Positions 1-8,185 of a stretch of 64,000 nt of DNA are shown piece by piece; the stretch's first letter is position 1, and each line of letters begins with the position of its first letter. Location: NCBI GenBank assembly GCA_041685115.1, contig JAWLGK010000002.1, forward strand, positions 186,001-250,000. The letters are read 5' to 3'. The position numbers were made by a program, and so were the translations under genes. The notes under the pieces were generated by a model. The model was not told the origin of the DNA. It searched no databases and was given only the letters and a program-made list of their open reading frames with translations. The stretch comes from JALOAT01 sp041685115. GTDB taxonomy: Bacteria; Pseudomonadota; Gammaproteobacteria; Thiohalomonadales; Thiohalomonadaceae.

Positions 1-2
1 GC

Positions 3-569
3 AAACGCATGGGTATGCTGTTTCAGAGCGGCGCACTGCTTACCGACGTCAGCGTATTCGAGAACGTGGCCTTTCCGCTGCGCGAGCACACCGATCTGCC
101 GGAGAGCATGATCCGCGACCTGGTGCTCATGAAGCTTGAGGCGGTGGGCCTGCGCGGTGCGCGCGACCTGATGCCCAGTGAGCTTTCCGGCGGCATGGCG
201 AGGCGCGTGGCGCTTGCCCGTGCCATCGCCCTGGACCCCATGATGATCATGTACGACGAGCCCTTCACCGGCCAGGACCCCATTTCCATGGGCGTGCTGC
301 TCAAGCTCATCCGCCACCTCAACGACAGCCTTGGCCTCACCAGCGTGGTGGTGTCCCACGACGTGGCCGAGACTGCGGCCATTTCCGATTACATCTATTT
401 ATTGTCCGAAGGACGCGTCGTGGCACACGGCACCCCGGCGGAACTGCGCGAGTCCCGCTCGCAGTGGGCGCAGCAGTTTCTGCGCGGCCAACCGGACGGC
501 CCGGTGCCGTTCCACTATCCGGCCCCCGACTATCTGGAAGACCTGCTGGCAGGGGGCGAGGCACGATGA
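3..569 (+). CDS. mlaF: Phospholipid ABC transporter ATP-binding protein MlaF (5' partial)
   Basis: Cytoplasmic ATPase of the Mla system, which moves phospholipids between the inner and outer membrane to keep the outer leaflet asymmetric. The open frame runs through the window start, so the N-terminus with the Walker A loop is missing. Visible are the Q-loop region (GMLFQSGAL), the ABC signature LSGGMARRVALARA, Walker B MIMYDEPFTGQDP and the H-loop histidine in VVSHDV. It overlaps mlaE by 4 nt (ATGA), the first of a tightly packed mlaFEDCB series. Family assignment is firm because all the following Mla genes are present in canonical order. Confidence 0.95.
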   Translation, partial: KRMGMLFQSGALLTDVSVFENVAFPLREHTDLPESMIRDLVLMKLEAVGLRGARDLMPSELSGGMARRVALARAIALDPMMIMYDEPFTGQDPISMGVLLKLIRHLNDSLGLTSVVVSHDVAETAAISDYIYLLSEGRVVAHGTPAELRESRSQWAQQFLRGQPDGPVPFHYPAPDYLEDLLAGGEAR

Positions 570-1345
570 TCAATCTCCTTGCCGAACTGGGCCGCCGCGC
601 CCTCGATTTCTTCGAGCGCTTGGGTCGCGGTCACCTGCTGCTATTGTCGATCCTGTGGCGTCAGGCCGGGCTCGTGCCGCGCTTCTGGCTGGTGATCCAG
701 CAGATCTACTCGGTGGGCGTGCTGTCCCTGCTCATCATCGTGGTATCCGGTCTGTTCGTCGGTATGGTGCTCGGCCTGCAGGGCTACAACATCCTGGTGG
801 ATTTCGGTGCCGAGGAGTCCCTCGGCACGGTGGTCTCGCTCACCCTGGTGCGTGAACTCGGGCCGGTGGTGACCGCGTTGTTGTTCGCCGGTCGCGCCGG
901 CTCCGCGCTCACCGCCGAGATCGGCCTCATGAAGGCCACCGAGCAGCTCTCGGGCATGGAGATGATGGCGGTGGACCCCATCAGCCGCGTGCTGGCGCCG
1001 CGCTTCCTCGCGGGCGTCATCAGCATGCCGCTGCTGGCATCCATCTTCAGCGCCGTGGGCGTGCTGGGCGGCTACGTGGTCGGCGTGCTCCTGCTGGGGG
1101 TCGATGAAGGGGCCTACTGGTCGCAGATGCAGGCCTCGGTGGAAATCTACGAAGACATTGCCAACGGCTTCATCAAGAGTGTGGTGTTCGGTCTGGTCGC
1201 CACCTGGATCGCGGTGTTCGAAGGCTACGACGCCATTCCCACCTCGGAGGGTGTGAGCCGCGCCACCACCCGTACCGTGGTGCATACCTCGCTGGCCGTG
1301 CTCGGCCTGGATTTCATTTTGACTGCACTGATGTTTGGAGACTAA
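566..1345 (+). CDS. mlaE: Phospholipid ABC transporter permease MlaE
   Basis: Inner-membrane permease (259 aa) of the MlaFEDB complex. The protein is rich in hydrophobic segments, including one near residues 48-72, and has the conserved MlaE/DUF140 core with RELGPV, the FAGRAGSA stretch and the GMEMMAVDP coupling region. I chose the ATG at 566 because it overlaps the mlaF stop by 4 nt and gives the normal family length; the longer open frame upstream is not needed. mlaD follows 3 nt after the stop, so the two are surely cotranscribed. Confidence 0.95.
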   Translation: MINLLAELGRRALDFFERLGRGHLLLLSILWRQAGLVPRFWLVIQQIYSVGVLSLLIIVVSGLFVGMVLGLQGYNILVDFGAEESLGTVVSLTLVRELGPVVTALLFAGRAGSALTAEIGLMKATEQLSGMEMMAVDPISRVLAPRFLAGVISMPLLASIFSAVGVLGGYVVGVLLLGVDEGAYWSQMQASVEIYEDIANGFIKSVVFGLVATWIAVFEGYDAIPTSEGVSRATTRTVVHTSLAVLGLDFILTALMFGD

Positions 1346-1348
1346 GCA

Positions 1349-1819
1349 ATGGCCAACCCACGTACCCTGGAGATCTGGGTCGGTGTGTTCGTGGCAGCCG
1401 GCATCGCCGCCCTGTTCATGCTCACCATGCGGGTGAGCAACCTGAGCGGCGTGCTGGACGAGGGCGGCTATGTACTCACGGCGCGCTTCGAGAACATTTC
1501 CGGGCTGAAGGAACGCTCGCCGGTCACCATGGCCGGGGTAAATATCGGCCGGGTGACTAAGATTGGTTTCGACCCGCGCACCTACCAGGCCATCGTGACC
1601 ATGCGCATCGACAACCGCTTCGACAACCTGCCCCGGGACACCAGCGCGGCCATCTTCACCGCCGGACTGCTCGGTGAGAAGTACATCGGCATGGAACCGG
1701 GCGGCTCGGACGAGGTGCTCAAGCCCGGTAACGAGATCGAGCTCACCCAATCGTCTCTGGTATTGGAGCAGCTCATCGGCCAGTTCCTGTTCAACAAGGC
1801 AGCGGAGGGAGACAACTGA
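1349..1819 (+). CDS. mlaD: MCE-domain lipid-binding protein MlaD
   Basis: Periplasmic-facing, membrane-anchored MCE protein (156 aa) which forms the hexameric lipid channel on top of MlaE. One N-terminal transmembrane helix (about residues 8-27) is followed by a single MCE domain containing GLKERSPVTMAGVNIGRV, typical of MlaD. The C-terminus is short and helical (LEQLIGQFLF). The stop overlaps the start of mlaC by 1 nt. Length and single MCE domain separate it from the longer PqiB/YebT paralogues. Confidence 0.95.
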   Translation: MANPRTLEIWVGVFVAAGIAALFMLTMRVSNLSGVLDEGGYVLTARFENISGLKERSPVTMAGVNIGRVTKIGFDPRTYQAIVTMRIDNRFDNLPRDTSAAIFTAGLLGEKYIGMEPGGSDEVLKPGNEIELTQSSLVLEQLIGQFLFNKAAEGDN

Positions 1820-2442
1820 TGTGGGGCAAACTATGGACGGGCGCCCTGTTGGCCCTGACCTTGGCCGTGGCGCCGGCACACGCGCAGGACCCGCAAGAGG
1901 CCCAGCAGCTGGTGCAGCAGACGGCCGAGAAGGTGCTCGACCGGCTCAAGCAGGACCAGGAACGCCTGAAGGCCAATCCTGATCTCATCTATCCGCTGGT
2001 CGAAGACATCGTCCTGCCGCATTTCGACTTCGCCCGCATGTCCCAGTGGGTGCTGGGCAAGCATTGGCGTTCCGCCGACGCGGGCCAGCGCGAGCGCTTC
2101 ACCAACGAATTCCGCGACCTCCTGGTGCGGACCTACGCCAAGGCCCTGCTGGAATACACCGATCAGACCATCGAGTACCTGCCGTTGCTGGCGGGCGACA
2201 ATACCGAGCGCGTCGTGGTGCGTACCCAGATCGTGCAGAAGGGCAGCGCCTATCCCATCCCTATCAATTACAACATGTACCACCGCAAGGACGGCTGGAA
2301 GGTCTACGACATCAGCGTGGACGGTGTCAGTCTGGTGAGCAATTACCGCACGTCCTTCGCCAGCGAGATCCGGACCGGCGGTATTGACGACCTGATCGCC
2401 AAGCTTGAGTCCAGGAACAAGCGGGGGGCGCAGGGTGGCTGA
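1819..2442 (+). CDS. mlaC: Periplasmic phospholipid-binding protein MlaC
   Basis: Soluble carrier (207 aa) that shuttles phospholipid between the outer-membrane MlaA complex and MlaFEDB. A Sec signal peptide covers residues 1-22 with cleavage after AHA. The mature part has the MlaC/Ttg2D fold signature, including DFARMSQWVLGKHWR and the central DGWKVYDISVDGVSLV strand. It begins on the last base of the mlaD stop and its end overlaps mlaB by 8 nt. MlaA, the outer-membrane partner, is not in the window and must be encoded elsewhere. Confidence 0.95.
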   Translation: MWGKLWTGALLALTLAVAPAHAQDPQEAQQLVQQTAEKVLDRLKQDQERLKANPDLIYPLVEDIVLPHFDFARMSQWVLGKHWRSADAGQRERFTNEFRDLLVRTYAKALLEYTDQTIEYLPLLAGDNTERVVVRTQIVQKGSAYPIPINYNMYHRKDGWKVYDISVDGVSLVSNYRTSFASEIRTGGIDDLIAKLESRNKRGAQGG

Positions 2443-2746
2443 GGCATCCTTTGAGCAAACGGCCCCCGGCCAGTACCGCGTCAGTGGCGAGATGGGCTTC
2501 AACAGCGCCACCGCCCTGCGGGAAGCCAGCGTGGCGGCGTTTGCGGCGCCGGAAGCCGAACTGGAGTTCGACCTGGCCGGTGTGGTGCGCGCCGACAGCG
2601 CGGGCCTGGCCCTGATGGTGGAATGGCTGCGCCAGGCCCGGGCGGCCAACAAGGCGGTGGTGTTCCGCGCCGTCCCGGCGCAACTGCGCGCCATCGCCCA
2701 CGTGAGCGACCTGGAAGGCATCCTCCCCGTGGAAACCGCGGTGTGA
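2435..2746 (+). CDS. mlaB: STAS-domain protein MlaB
   Basis: Small cytoplasmic STAS protein (103 aa) that binds MlaF and is needed for assembly and activity of the transporter. The STAS fold is visible as EFDLAGVVRADSAGL followed by the LMVEWLRQARAANK helix and AIAHVSDLEGIL. I chose the GTG at 2435, which overlaps the mlaC stop by 8 nt. An ATG at 2405 would overlap mlaC by 38 nt and add ten residues lacking similarity to the domain. It is the last gene of the mla operon; about 315 nt without a gene follow. Confidence 0.9.
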   Translation: MAEASFEQTAPGQYRVSGEMGFNSATALREASVAAFAAPEAELEFDLAGVVRADSAGLALMVEWLRQARAANKAVVFRAVPAQLRAIAHVSDLEGILPVETAV

Positions 2747-3061
2747 AACCGCAACCCCGGCTAAGCCTTCCGGTATCTTCCCCGGAGCGGCCTCAGGCCG
2801 CGATGGTTTTGTTCCACCGCAGCAAATCGTGGGACGCACAGAGCACACCGTGAGGGATTTTCGTGCGTGGGAGCGAGCTTCCGCTCGCGGTTCCCAGGCA
2901 GCGGCCTCCTGGGACTGTGCTGCGAGCAGAAGCCCGCTCCCACGGGCGGGATTTTCCCCGTTTCAGGCGCCTGACAGCGGCCGGCCCGATCGCCCGCCGT
3001 GGGTTACAAATCCGCTGCCTGAGGGTATGATTTGCGGCTCTTCAGGCACGCGGAGCATGCG
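2747..3061 (+). other. Intergenic region mlaB-ibaG
   Basis: 315 nt without a convincing gene. It contains the REP-like inverted pair described separately. Short open frames here lack a ribosome site and family features. A clear sigma70 promoter for ibaG was not found, although a promoter is expected because a 315-nt gap separates ibaG from the mla operon. Confidence 0.6.
2866..2944. repeat. REP-like palindromic pair in inverted orientation
   Basis: Two 25-nt arms, 2866-2890 and 2920-2944, are reverse complements with three mismatches. Each arm begins CGTGGGAGCG and is itself partly palindromic (GCGAGCTTCCGCTCGC). The spacer holds a smaller hairpin (CCCAGG / CCTGGG). The GTGGGAGCGGGCTT-type core resembles REP elements dispersed by RAYT transposases in Pseudomonas and relatives. 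No RAYT gene and no second copy were seen in this window. Confidence 0.7.
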
Positions 3062-3316
3062 ATGGAGCCGAACGAGGTTCAGAATCTCATCGAGCAGGGA
3101 CTGGGCGGTGTCACCGTGCAGGTGAGCGGTGACGGCAGTCATTTCGAGGCCATCGTCGTCGGCGAGGTGTTCGCCGGCTTGTCGGCCGTCAAGCGCCAGC
3201 AGGCGGTCTACGGTACGCTCGGCGACCGCATCACTAGCGGCGCCATCCACGCGCTCTCCATCAAGGCCTACACCCCGAACGAGTGGGAAAAGGCCAAAAA
3301 ACTAAAGATTTCCTGA
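3062..3316 (+). CDS. ibaG: BolA-family acid stress / Fe-S protein IbaG
   Basis: 84-aa BolA-family protein, the paralogue usually encoded directly before murA. BolA proteins pair with monothiol glutaredoxins to carry [2Fe-2S] clusters. The BolA fold is visible as VQVSGDGSHFEAIVV (with the conserved His used in cluster binding) and the C-terminal helix-strand ending in ALSIKAYTPNEW. I used the ATG at 3062 because it starts the conserved domain (MEPNEV); the in-frame start at 3032 only adds a basic tail. murA follows 54 nt downstream. Confidence 0.93.
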   Translation: MEPNEVQNLIEQGLGGVTVQVSGDGSHFEAIVVGEVFAGLSAVKRQQAVYGTLGDRITSGAIHALSIKAYTPNEWEKAKKLKIS

Positions 3317-3370
3317 TTTTTCCTTCCGTGCCCGTATTTCGTGGCGCGGACTTGGGGTGCCCATCGCTTT

Positions 3371-4669
3371 ATGGATAAATTGATCATCACCGGGGGCGGA
3401 CCGCTGCACGGCGAACTCCGCATCTCGGGCGCGAAAAATGCGGCGCTCCCGATCCTGGCCGCCACGCTGCTCGCCGACAATCCGGTCACCGTTTGCAACG
3501 TGCCGCACCTGCAGGACATCACCACCACCATGGAGCTGCTCGGCCAAATGGGCGTGTATCTGGTGGTGGATGAAAAGCTCAATATCGAGGTCAATGCAGC
3601 CACCATCCGTGACTTCGTGGCGCCGTACGAACTGGTCAAGACCATGCGCGCTTCCATCCTGGTGCTTGGCCCGCTGGTCGCGCGTTACGGTCGCGCCGAG
3701 GTCTCGCTGCCCGGCGGCTGCGCCATCGGCACGCGACCGGTGAACCTGCATATCGAGGGGCTGCAGGCCATGGGCGCCGATATCAAGGTCGAGAACGGCT
3801 ACGTGAAGGCCCGGGCAGACCGCCTGCGCGGTGCGCGCATCGTCATGGACATCGTCTCGGTGACCGGCACCGAAAACCTGCTCATGGCGGCCACCCTGGC
3901 CAAGGGCACCACGGTTATCGAGAACGCCGCCCGCGAACCCGAGGTGGTGGACCTGGCCAACTGCCTGAACAGCCTGGGCGCGCGCATCGAAGGCGCGGGC
4001 ACCGGCACGCTCACCATCGAGGGCGTGGAAAGCCTCTCCGGCGGGCGTTACTCGGTGCTGCCCGATCGCATCGAGACCGGCACCTACCTGGTGGCCGGCG
4101 CCATCACCGGCGGCCGTGTGAAGGTGAAGGACACCGACCCGACCCAGCTCGAGGCCGTGTTGCTCAAGCTGCGTGAGGCCGGTGCGGAGATCGAATGCGG
4201 CGCAGATTGGATCAGTCTGGATATGAAGGGCCGCCGCCCCAAGGCGGTGAGCGTCCACACCGCGCCCTATCCGGCCTTCCCCACGGACATGCAGGCCCAG
4301 TTCACTGCCCTCAATGCAGTCGCCGAGGGTACCGGCACCGTCACCGAGACCGTGTTCGAGAACCGCTTCATGCACGTGCAGGAGCTGCAGCGCATGGGCG
4401 CGGACATCCGCGTCGAAGGCAACACGGCCATCGTCACCGGCAAGCCGCGGCTCACGGGGGCGCCGGTGATGGCCACCGATCTGCGCGCCTCCGCGAGCCT
4501 GGTGCTGGCGGGCCTGGTGGCGGACGGCGAGACCGTGGTCGATCGCATCTACCACATCGATCGCGGCTACGAGAGCATCGAAGAGAAGCTGGGCCAGCTG
4601 GGTGCGCACATCCAGCGCGTGCCCGACCGCCTGTTCAAACGCCGCGCCCTGCGCGATGTGATGCCATGA
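3371..4669 (+). CDS. murA: UDP-N-acetylglucosamine 1-carboxyvinyltransferase MurA
   Basis: First committed enzyme of peptidoglycan synthesis (432 aa, normal length): transfers enolpyruvate from PEP to UDP-GlcNAc. Lys22 in SGAKNAALPI and the catalytic Cys117 in LPGGCAIGTRP are present, so the fosfomycin-type target cysteine is retained. The ATG at 3371 gives the standard start MDKLIITGG; a GTG at 3341 would add ten residues outside the family. The stop overlaps the hisG start (ATGA), linking cell-wall and histidine genes in one transcript, a common arrangement in proteobacteria. Confidence 0.98.
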   Translation: MDKLIITGGGPLHGELRISGAKNAALPILAATLLADNPVTVCNVPHLQDITTTMELLGQMGVYLVVDEKLNIEVNAATIRDFVAPYELVKTMRASILVLGPLVARYGRAEVSLPGGCAIGTRPVNLHIEGLQAMGADIKVENGYVKARADRLRGARIVMDIVSVTGTENLLMAATLAKGTTVIENAAREPEVVDLANCLNSLGARIEGAGTGTLTIEGVESLSGGRYSVLPDRIETGTYLVAGAITGGRVKVKDTDPTQLEAVLLKLREAGAEIECGADWISLDMKGRRPKAVSVHTAPYPAFPTDMQAQFTALNAVAEGTGTVTETVFENRFMHVQELQRMGADIRVEGNTAIVTGKPRLTGAPVMATDLRASASLVLAGLVADGETVVDRIYHIDRGYESIEEKLGQLGAHIQRVPDRLFKRRALRDVMP

Positions 4670-5313
4670 CGGAAACCCTGACCATCGCCCTGTCCAAGGG
4701 CCGCATTTTCAAGGAAACACTGCCGCTGCTCGCCCATGCGGGCATCGTGCCCAAGGACGACCCGGAGACCAGCCGTAAACTCATCCTGGACACCAATCGC
4801 GACGACGTGAAGTTGGTGATCATCCGCGCCACCGACGTGCCTACCTATGTGGCCTACGGTGCCGCCGACCTCGGCGTGGCGGGCAAGGACGTGCTCATGG
4901 AGCACGGCGGCGAAGGGCTGTACGAGCCCCTCGACCTCCACATCGCGCGCTGCCGCCTCATGGTCGCGGGCCGGCCCGGCCCGGAACCGCGCGGGCGTCT
5001 GCGCATCGCCACCAAGTTCGCGAACATCGCGCGGCGTTACTACGCCGAGCAGGGCAAACAGGTGGAGGTGATCAAGCTCTACGGCTCCATGGAACTGGCG
5101 CCGCTGGTGGGGCTGGCCGATCGCATCGTCGATCTGGTGGACACCGGCAACACCCTGCGCGCCAACGGCCTCGAACCGCTGGAACACATCGCTGACATCA
5201 GCTCGCGCCTGGTGGTCAACCGCGCCTCGTTGAAGATCAAGCACGCACGCGTGAAGGCCTTCATCGACGCCGTCGCCGAAGCGGTCGCGCAGCGGCGCGG
5301 GATGAACGACTGA
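4666..5313 (+). CDS. hisG: ATP phosphoribosyltransferase, short form (HisG-S)
   Basis: Catalyses the first step of histidine synthesis, ATP plus PRPP to phosphoribosyl-ATP. At 215 aa it lacks the C-terminal ACT-like regulatory domain of the roughly 300-aa long form, so it belongs to the short class that needs the HisS-like subunit HisZ for activity and feedback control. The catalytic-core motifs ALSKGRIF, AADLGVAGKD and the PRPP loop IVDLVDTGNTLRANGL are intact. It starts inside the murA stop. A long inverted repeat begins 8 nt after its stop. No hisZ lies in the window. Confidence 0.96.
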   Translation: MTETLTIALSKGRIFKETLPLLAHAGIVPKDDPETSRKLILDTNRDDVKLVIIRATDVPTYVAYGAADLGVAGKDVLMEHGGEGLYEPLDLHIARCRLMVAGRPGPEPRGRLRIATKFANIARRYYAEQGKQVEVIKLYGSMELAPLVGLADRIVDLVDTGNTLRANGLEPLEHIADISSRLVVNRASLKIKHARVKAFIDAVAEAVAQRRGMND

Positions 5314-5321
5314 AGAAGAGA

Positions 5322-5404
5322 TAACCACGGGGGACACGGGGAACACGGGGCCAAGAAACCGGTTTTCCCCGTGTCCCCCGTGTCCCGCGTGTTCCCCTTG
5401 GTTA
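5322..5404. repeat. Long imperfect inverted repeat, family copy 1 (hisG-hisD)
   Basis: An 83-nt imperfect palindrome bounded by TAACCA and TGGTTA. The left arm is G/A-rich (GGGGGACACGGGGAACACGG); the right arm is its C/T-rich counterpart with small length differences. Arms are built from about 9-nt tandem units of the GGGGAACAC type. It starts 8 nt after the hisG stop and ends 26 nt before the hisD start, so a transcript crossing it would fold a stem of about 35-40 bp. Related copies lie at 29395-29540, 54208-54358 and 55783-55965. Confidence 0.85.
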
Positions 5405-5430
5405 GTGCGTTTTTCCATTCAGGAGTACCG

Positions 5431-6726
5431 ATGATCGCCCGACTCGATTCGCTTAGCGCCGATTTCTGGACCAAGCTCGAGCAACTGCTGGCCTGGGAAG
5501 GCGTGTCCGACGACCAGGTGAACGCCACGGTGCGCGAGATCCTGCACGCGGTGAAGACCCGCGGCGATGCGGCGGTGCTCGAATACACCAACCGCTTCGA
5601 CCGTACCAACGCGGCGTCCATGGCCGAACTGGAGATCCCCAGGGTGCGGCTCGCCGAGGCCTTCGCGCGCATCCCCGCCCCGCAGCGTGAGGCGCTGGAG
5701 CTTTCCGCACAGCGCGTGCGCGCCTATCACGAACACCAGAAGCAGTCCTCCTGGAGCTACACCGAAGCGGACGGCACCGTGCTCGGCCAACAGGTCACGC
5801 CGCTGGAACGCGCGGGCCTGTACGTGCCGGGCGGCAAGGCGGCCTATCCGTCATCGGTGCTCATGAATGCGCTGCCGGCCAAGGTCGCCGGCGTGGGCGA
5901 ACTGGTCATGGTGGTGCCGACGCCCGGTGGCGAGGTGAACGAACTGGTGCTCGCCGCGGCGCACGTGTGTGGCGTGGACCGCGTGTTCGCGGTGGGCGGC
6001 GCCCAGGCCGTGGCGGCGCTCGCCTACGGCACCGAAACCATCCCGCGGGTGGACAAGATCGTCGGCCCCGGCAACATCTTCGTGGCCACCGCCAAGGGCA
6101 TGGTGTTCGGTACCGTGGGCATCGACATGATCGCGGGCCCGTCCGAGATCCTGGTGGTGTGCGACGGCAAAACCGATCCGGACTGGATCGCCATGGACCT
6201 GTTCTCCCAGGCGGAGCACGACGAGGATGCCCAGTCCATCCTGGTGAGCCCCGACGGCGCCTTCCTCGATCAGGTCGCCGCCAGCATCGAGAAGCTGCTG
6301 CCCACCATGGAGCGGCGCACCATCATCGAGAAGTCCATCGGCGGGCGCGGTGCGCTCATCAAGGTGAAGGACATGGACGAGGCGGTGGCGGTCGCCAACT
6401 ACATTGCCCCTGAGCACCTGGAACTCTCCGTGGAAGACCCCCAGGCCATGGCGCCGCGCATCCGTCACGCCGGCGCCATTTTCATGGGCCGCTACACCGC
6501 CGAGGCGGTGGGCGACTACTGCGCCGGCCCCAACCACGTGCTGCCTACCTCGCGCACGGCGCGCTTCTCCTCGCCGCTCGGCGTCTACGATTTCCAGAAG
6601 CGTTCGAGCCTGATCTTCTGCTCGGCCGAGGGGGCTGCGGCGCTGGGCAAGACCGCATCGACCCTGGCGCGCGGCGAAGGGCTGACCGCCCACGCCCGAT
6701 CCGCCGAGTACCGCCTGAAGCAGTAA
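5431..6726 (+). CDS. hisD: Histidinol dehydrogenase
   Basis: Catalyses the last two oxidations of histidine synthesis, L-histidinol to L-histidine with NAD. Length 431 aa is typical. Visible features are VPGGKAAYPSSVLMNA, the NAD-region VGPGNIFVATAKG, the Zn-ligand block FSQAEHDEDAQS (Gln and His) and the PNHVLPT histidine. I chose the ATG at 5431 with AGGAG 7 nt upstream; an upstream in-frame start at 5371 lies inside the inverted repeat. The usual hisC neighbour does not follow; a convergent gene and a strong hairpin do. Confidence 0.98.
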   Translation: MIARLDSLSADFWTKLEQLLAWEGVSDDQVNATVREILHAVKTRGDAAVLEYTNRFDRTNAASMAELEIPRVRLAEAFARIPAPQREALELSAQRVRAYHEHQKQSSWSYTEADGTVLGQQVTPLERAGLYVPGGKAAYPSSVLMNALPAKVAGVGELVMVVPTPGGEVNELVLAAAHVCGVDRVFAVGGAQAVAALAYGTETIPRVDKIVGPGNIFVATAKGMVFGTVGIDMIAGPSEILVVCDGKTDPDWIAMDLFSQAEHDEDAQSILVSPDGAFLDQVAASIEKLLPTMERRTIIEKSIGGRGALIKVKDMDEAVAVANYIAPEHLELSVEDPQAMAPRIRHAGAIFMGRYTAEAVGDYCAGPNHVLPTSRTARFSSPLGVYDFQKRSSLIFCSAEGAAALGKTASTLARGEGLTAHARSAEYRLKQ

Positions 6727-6730
6727 CAGG

Positions 6731-6754
6731 ACAGGCGCTCAGCCGAGCGCCTGT
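6731..6754. terminator. Hairpin between convergent hisD and the 6739-7128 gene
   Basis: A perfect 10-bp stem (ACAGGCGCTC / GAGCGCCTGT) with a 4-nt loop starts 4 nt after the hisD stop. It overlaps the last codons of the converging minus-strand gene, whose stop lies inside the stem. There is no clear T-run on the plus strand, so bidirectional termination is an inference. Confidence 0.55.
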
Positions 6755-7128
6755 GCCATTTCCGTCAGCAAGGCCTGTGCATCCTCGGACAGTGCCTCGG
6801 CGCGCGTGCGTTGTACCAGGTTGCGCAGTCGCGCATCCTCGCGTGCCAGCGCTTCGAGAGCGGCCGCATCCCCCAGCAGCACTTCACGCAGGCGCAGGGC
6901 CAGTTCGCGCGCTATCTCGCGTTCCGGATCCGGCGCATCGGGCAGATCACAGGTCGCGCGGATGATCTCGGCCAAGCGCTCGCCCCATCGTTCACGCTCG
7001 ATAGCCTGTGTTCGCAGCGACTCCGCGCTCCCGGGCAACTGCTTCGCCAACGCATTTCGGTAGTGGGCCGTGGCAAGCAGCGCCGCATGCAGTTCGTTCA
7101 GCAGTGCCTGGGCCTCACTGCGCAGCAC
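6739..7128 (-). CDS. Small helical protein of unknown function
   Basis: 129 aa, predicted almost entirely alpha-helical and rich in Ala, Leu, Arg and Glu, with no signal peptide or membrane segment. The start is the GTG at 7128, preceded by GAGAGGAGA about 5 nt upstream and overlapping the end of the lipid-kinase gene by 14 nt. It is therefore probably translated with that gene. Its helix pattern recalls four-helix-bundle stress proteins, but no motif allows a family call. Confidence 0.75.
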   Translation of the reverse strand: MLRSEAQALLNELHAALLATAHYRNALAKQLPGSAESLRTQAIERERWGERLAEIIRATCDLPDAPDPEREIARELALRLREVLLGDAAALEALAREDARLRNLVQRTRAEALSEDAQALLTEMAQALG

Positions 7129-8020
7129 GGCGTCTCCTCTCGATCTCGTAGGCCTCGGGTACGAATACCGGCAGCACCGCGGGCAGCACTTCGAAGTGCG
7201 CAGGCGTGTGCGTGGTGAGTTCGCCATCGGTATCCACGGGCATGGGACGCGCGGTGTGCAACATGATTTCCCTGTCGTGCAACAGCAGCACATGGGGTGT
7301 TTCGCTGTGTGCGCCGCGACGGATCAGCGGAACCAGTCGCAGCAGCCTGAGCAGGCGCTGCGGTGGGATGCTGTAGAGAAACAACTGCCGGTCGTCCACC
7401 TCGGCCCGGGCCGCCACGGGGGTGCCGCCGCCGTGATAGCGGCCATTGCCCACGGCGATCTGCACGGCCTCCACTTCCAGGTGTTCGTTGCCGCTGTCGA
7501 TGCGCGCGCGAAACGGGCGCAGGCGCATGATTTCGGTGACGGCCGCGCGTGCATAGGCGAGGGCGCCGAAGCGCTGTTTGAGTTCCGGAGTGACCCGTCG
7601 CGCCACGCGCACGCTCAGGCCGACGCTCGCCACGTTGAAAAAATACACCCCGTTCACGCGACCCAGGTCGATGCGTCGCGTGCGGCCCTGCGCCACCACC
7701 TCCATGGCCGAGGCAGGCTCGAAGGGAATCAGCAGGGTGCGGGCCAGATCGTTGGCCGTGCCCAGCGGCAGGATGCCCACCGGGCGTCCACAACCGATCA
7801 GGGCCGGCGCCGCCACGTTGAGGGTGCCGTCGCCGCCACCCACCACGACCACGTCGGCGGGTGCGCAGTGTGTGCCGATCAATGTCGGCACCTCGTCCGG
7901 CTTGGCGGTCACCATGGAGTCCACCGCAAAGCCGCGCTCCAGCAGATGCTTCACCGCGCTGCCGACCCCCCGAGTGCCGGCTCGGGCACGCGTGTTGGCG
8001 ACGAGCAGGGCGCGGGGCAT
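7115..8020 (-). CDS. Diacylglycerol kinase-family lipid kinase (YegS/DagK-like)
   Basis: 301-aa lipid kinase of the DAGK catalytic superfamily. It has the nucleotide-binding signature VVVGGGDGTLN near residues 80-90 and the PLGTANDLARTL motif; the C-terminal half has the beta-sandwich pattern of YegS. The likely reaction is ATP-dependent phosphorylation of a diacylglycerol, phosphatidylglycerol or sphingoid-type lipid, but the substrate cannot be deduced. A purine-rich site (GAGAGGA) precedes the ATG at 8020. It is divergent from the PRC-barrel gene and overlaps the helical protein gene downstream. Confidence 0.88.
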   Translation of the reverse strand: MPRALLVANTRARAGTRGVGSAVKHLLERGFAVDSMVTAKPDEVPTLIGTHCAPADVVVVGGGDGTLNVAAPALIGCGRPVGILPLGTANDLARTLLIPFEPASAMEVVAQGRTRRIDLGRVNGVYFFNVASVGLSVRVARRVTPELKQRFGALAYARAAVTEIMRLRPFRARIDSGNEHLEVEAVQIAVGNGRYHGGGTPVAARAEVDDRQLFLYSIPPQRLLRLLRLVPLIRRGAHSETPHVLLLHDREIMLHTARPMPVDTDGELTTHTPAHFEVLPAVLPVFVPEAYEIERRRRAAQ

Positions 8021-8185
8021 GGGCCATCCTCTCGGGCACGGGCTGATCTCAGTGTAGAACCGTGCGGGTGCGGATACGGTGAGTACCGCGCCGGGATCCC
8101 GTGAGCGAAGTTAACGGCTGCCGCGAAGGCGTGGACAAGGAAAATGATCGAATCTTTGCTGCGGGGCCTCGAAGGAGGGAGCGGT

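Noticed and set aside
641..1879. 412-aa minus-strand open frame opposite mlaE/mlaD
   Set aside because: Compositional shadow: His- and Gly-rich low-complexity translation, antisense to conserved mla genes, no ribosome site.
3302..4609. 435-aa minus-strand open frame opposite murA
   Set aside because: Antisense to a fully conserved murA; high-GC genomes give such frames by codon bias.
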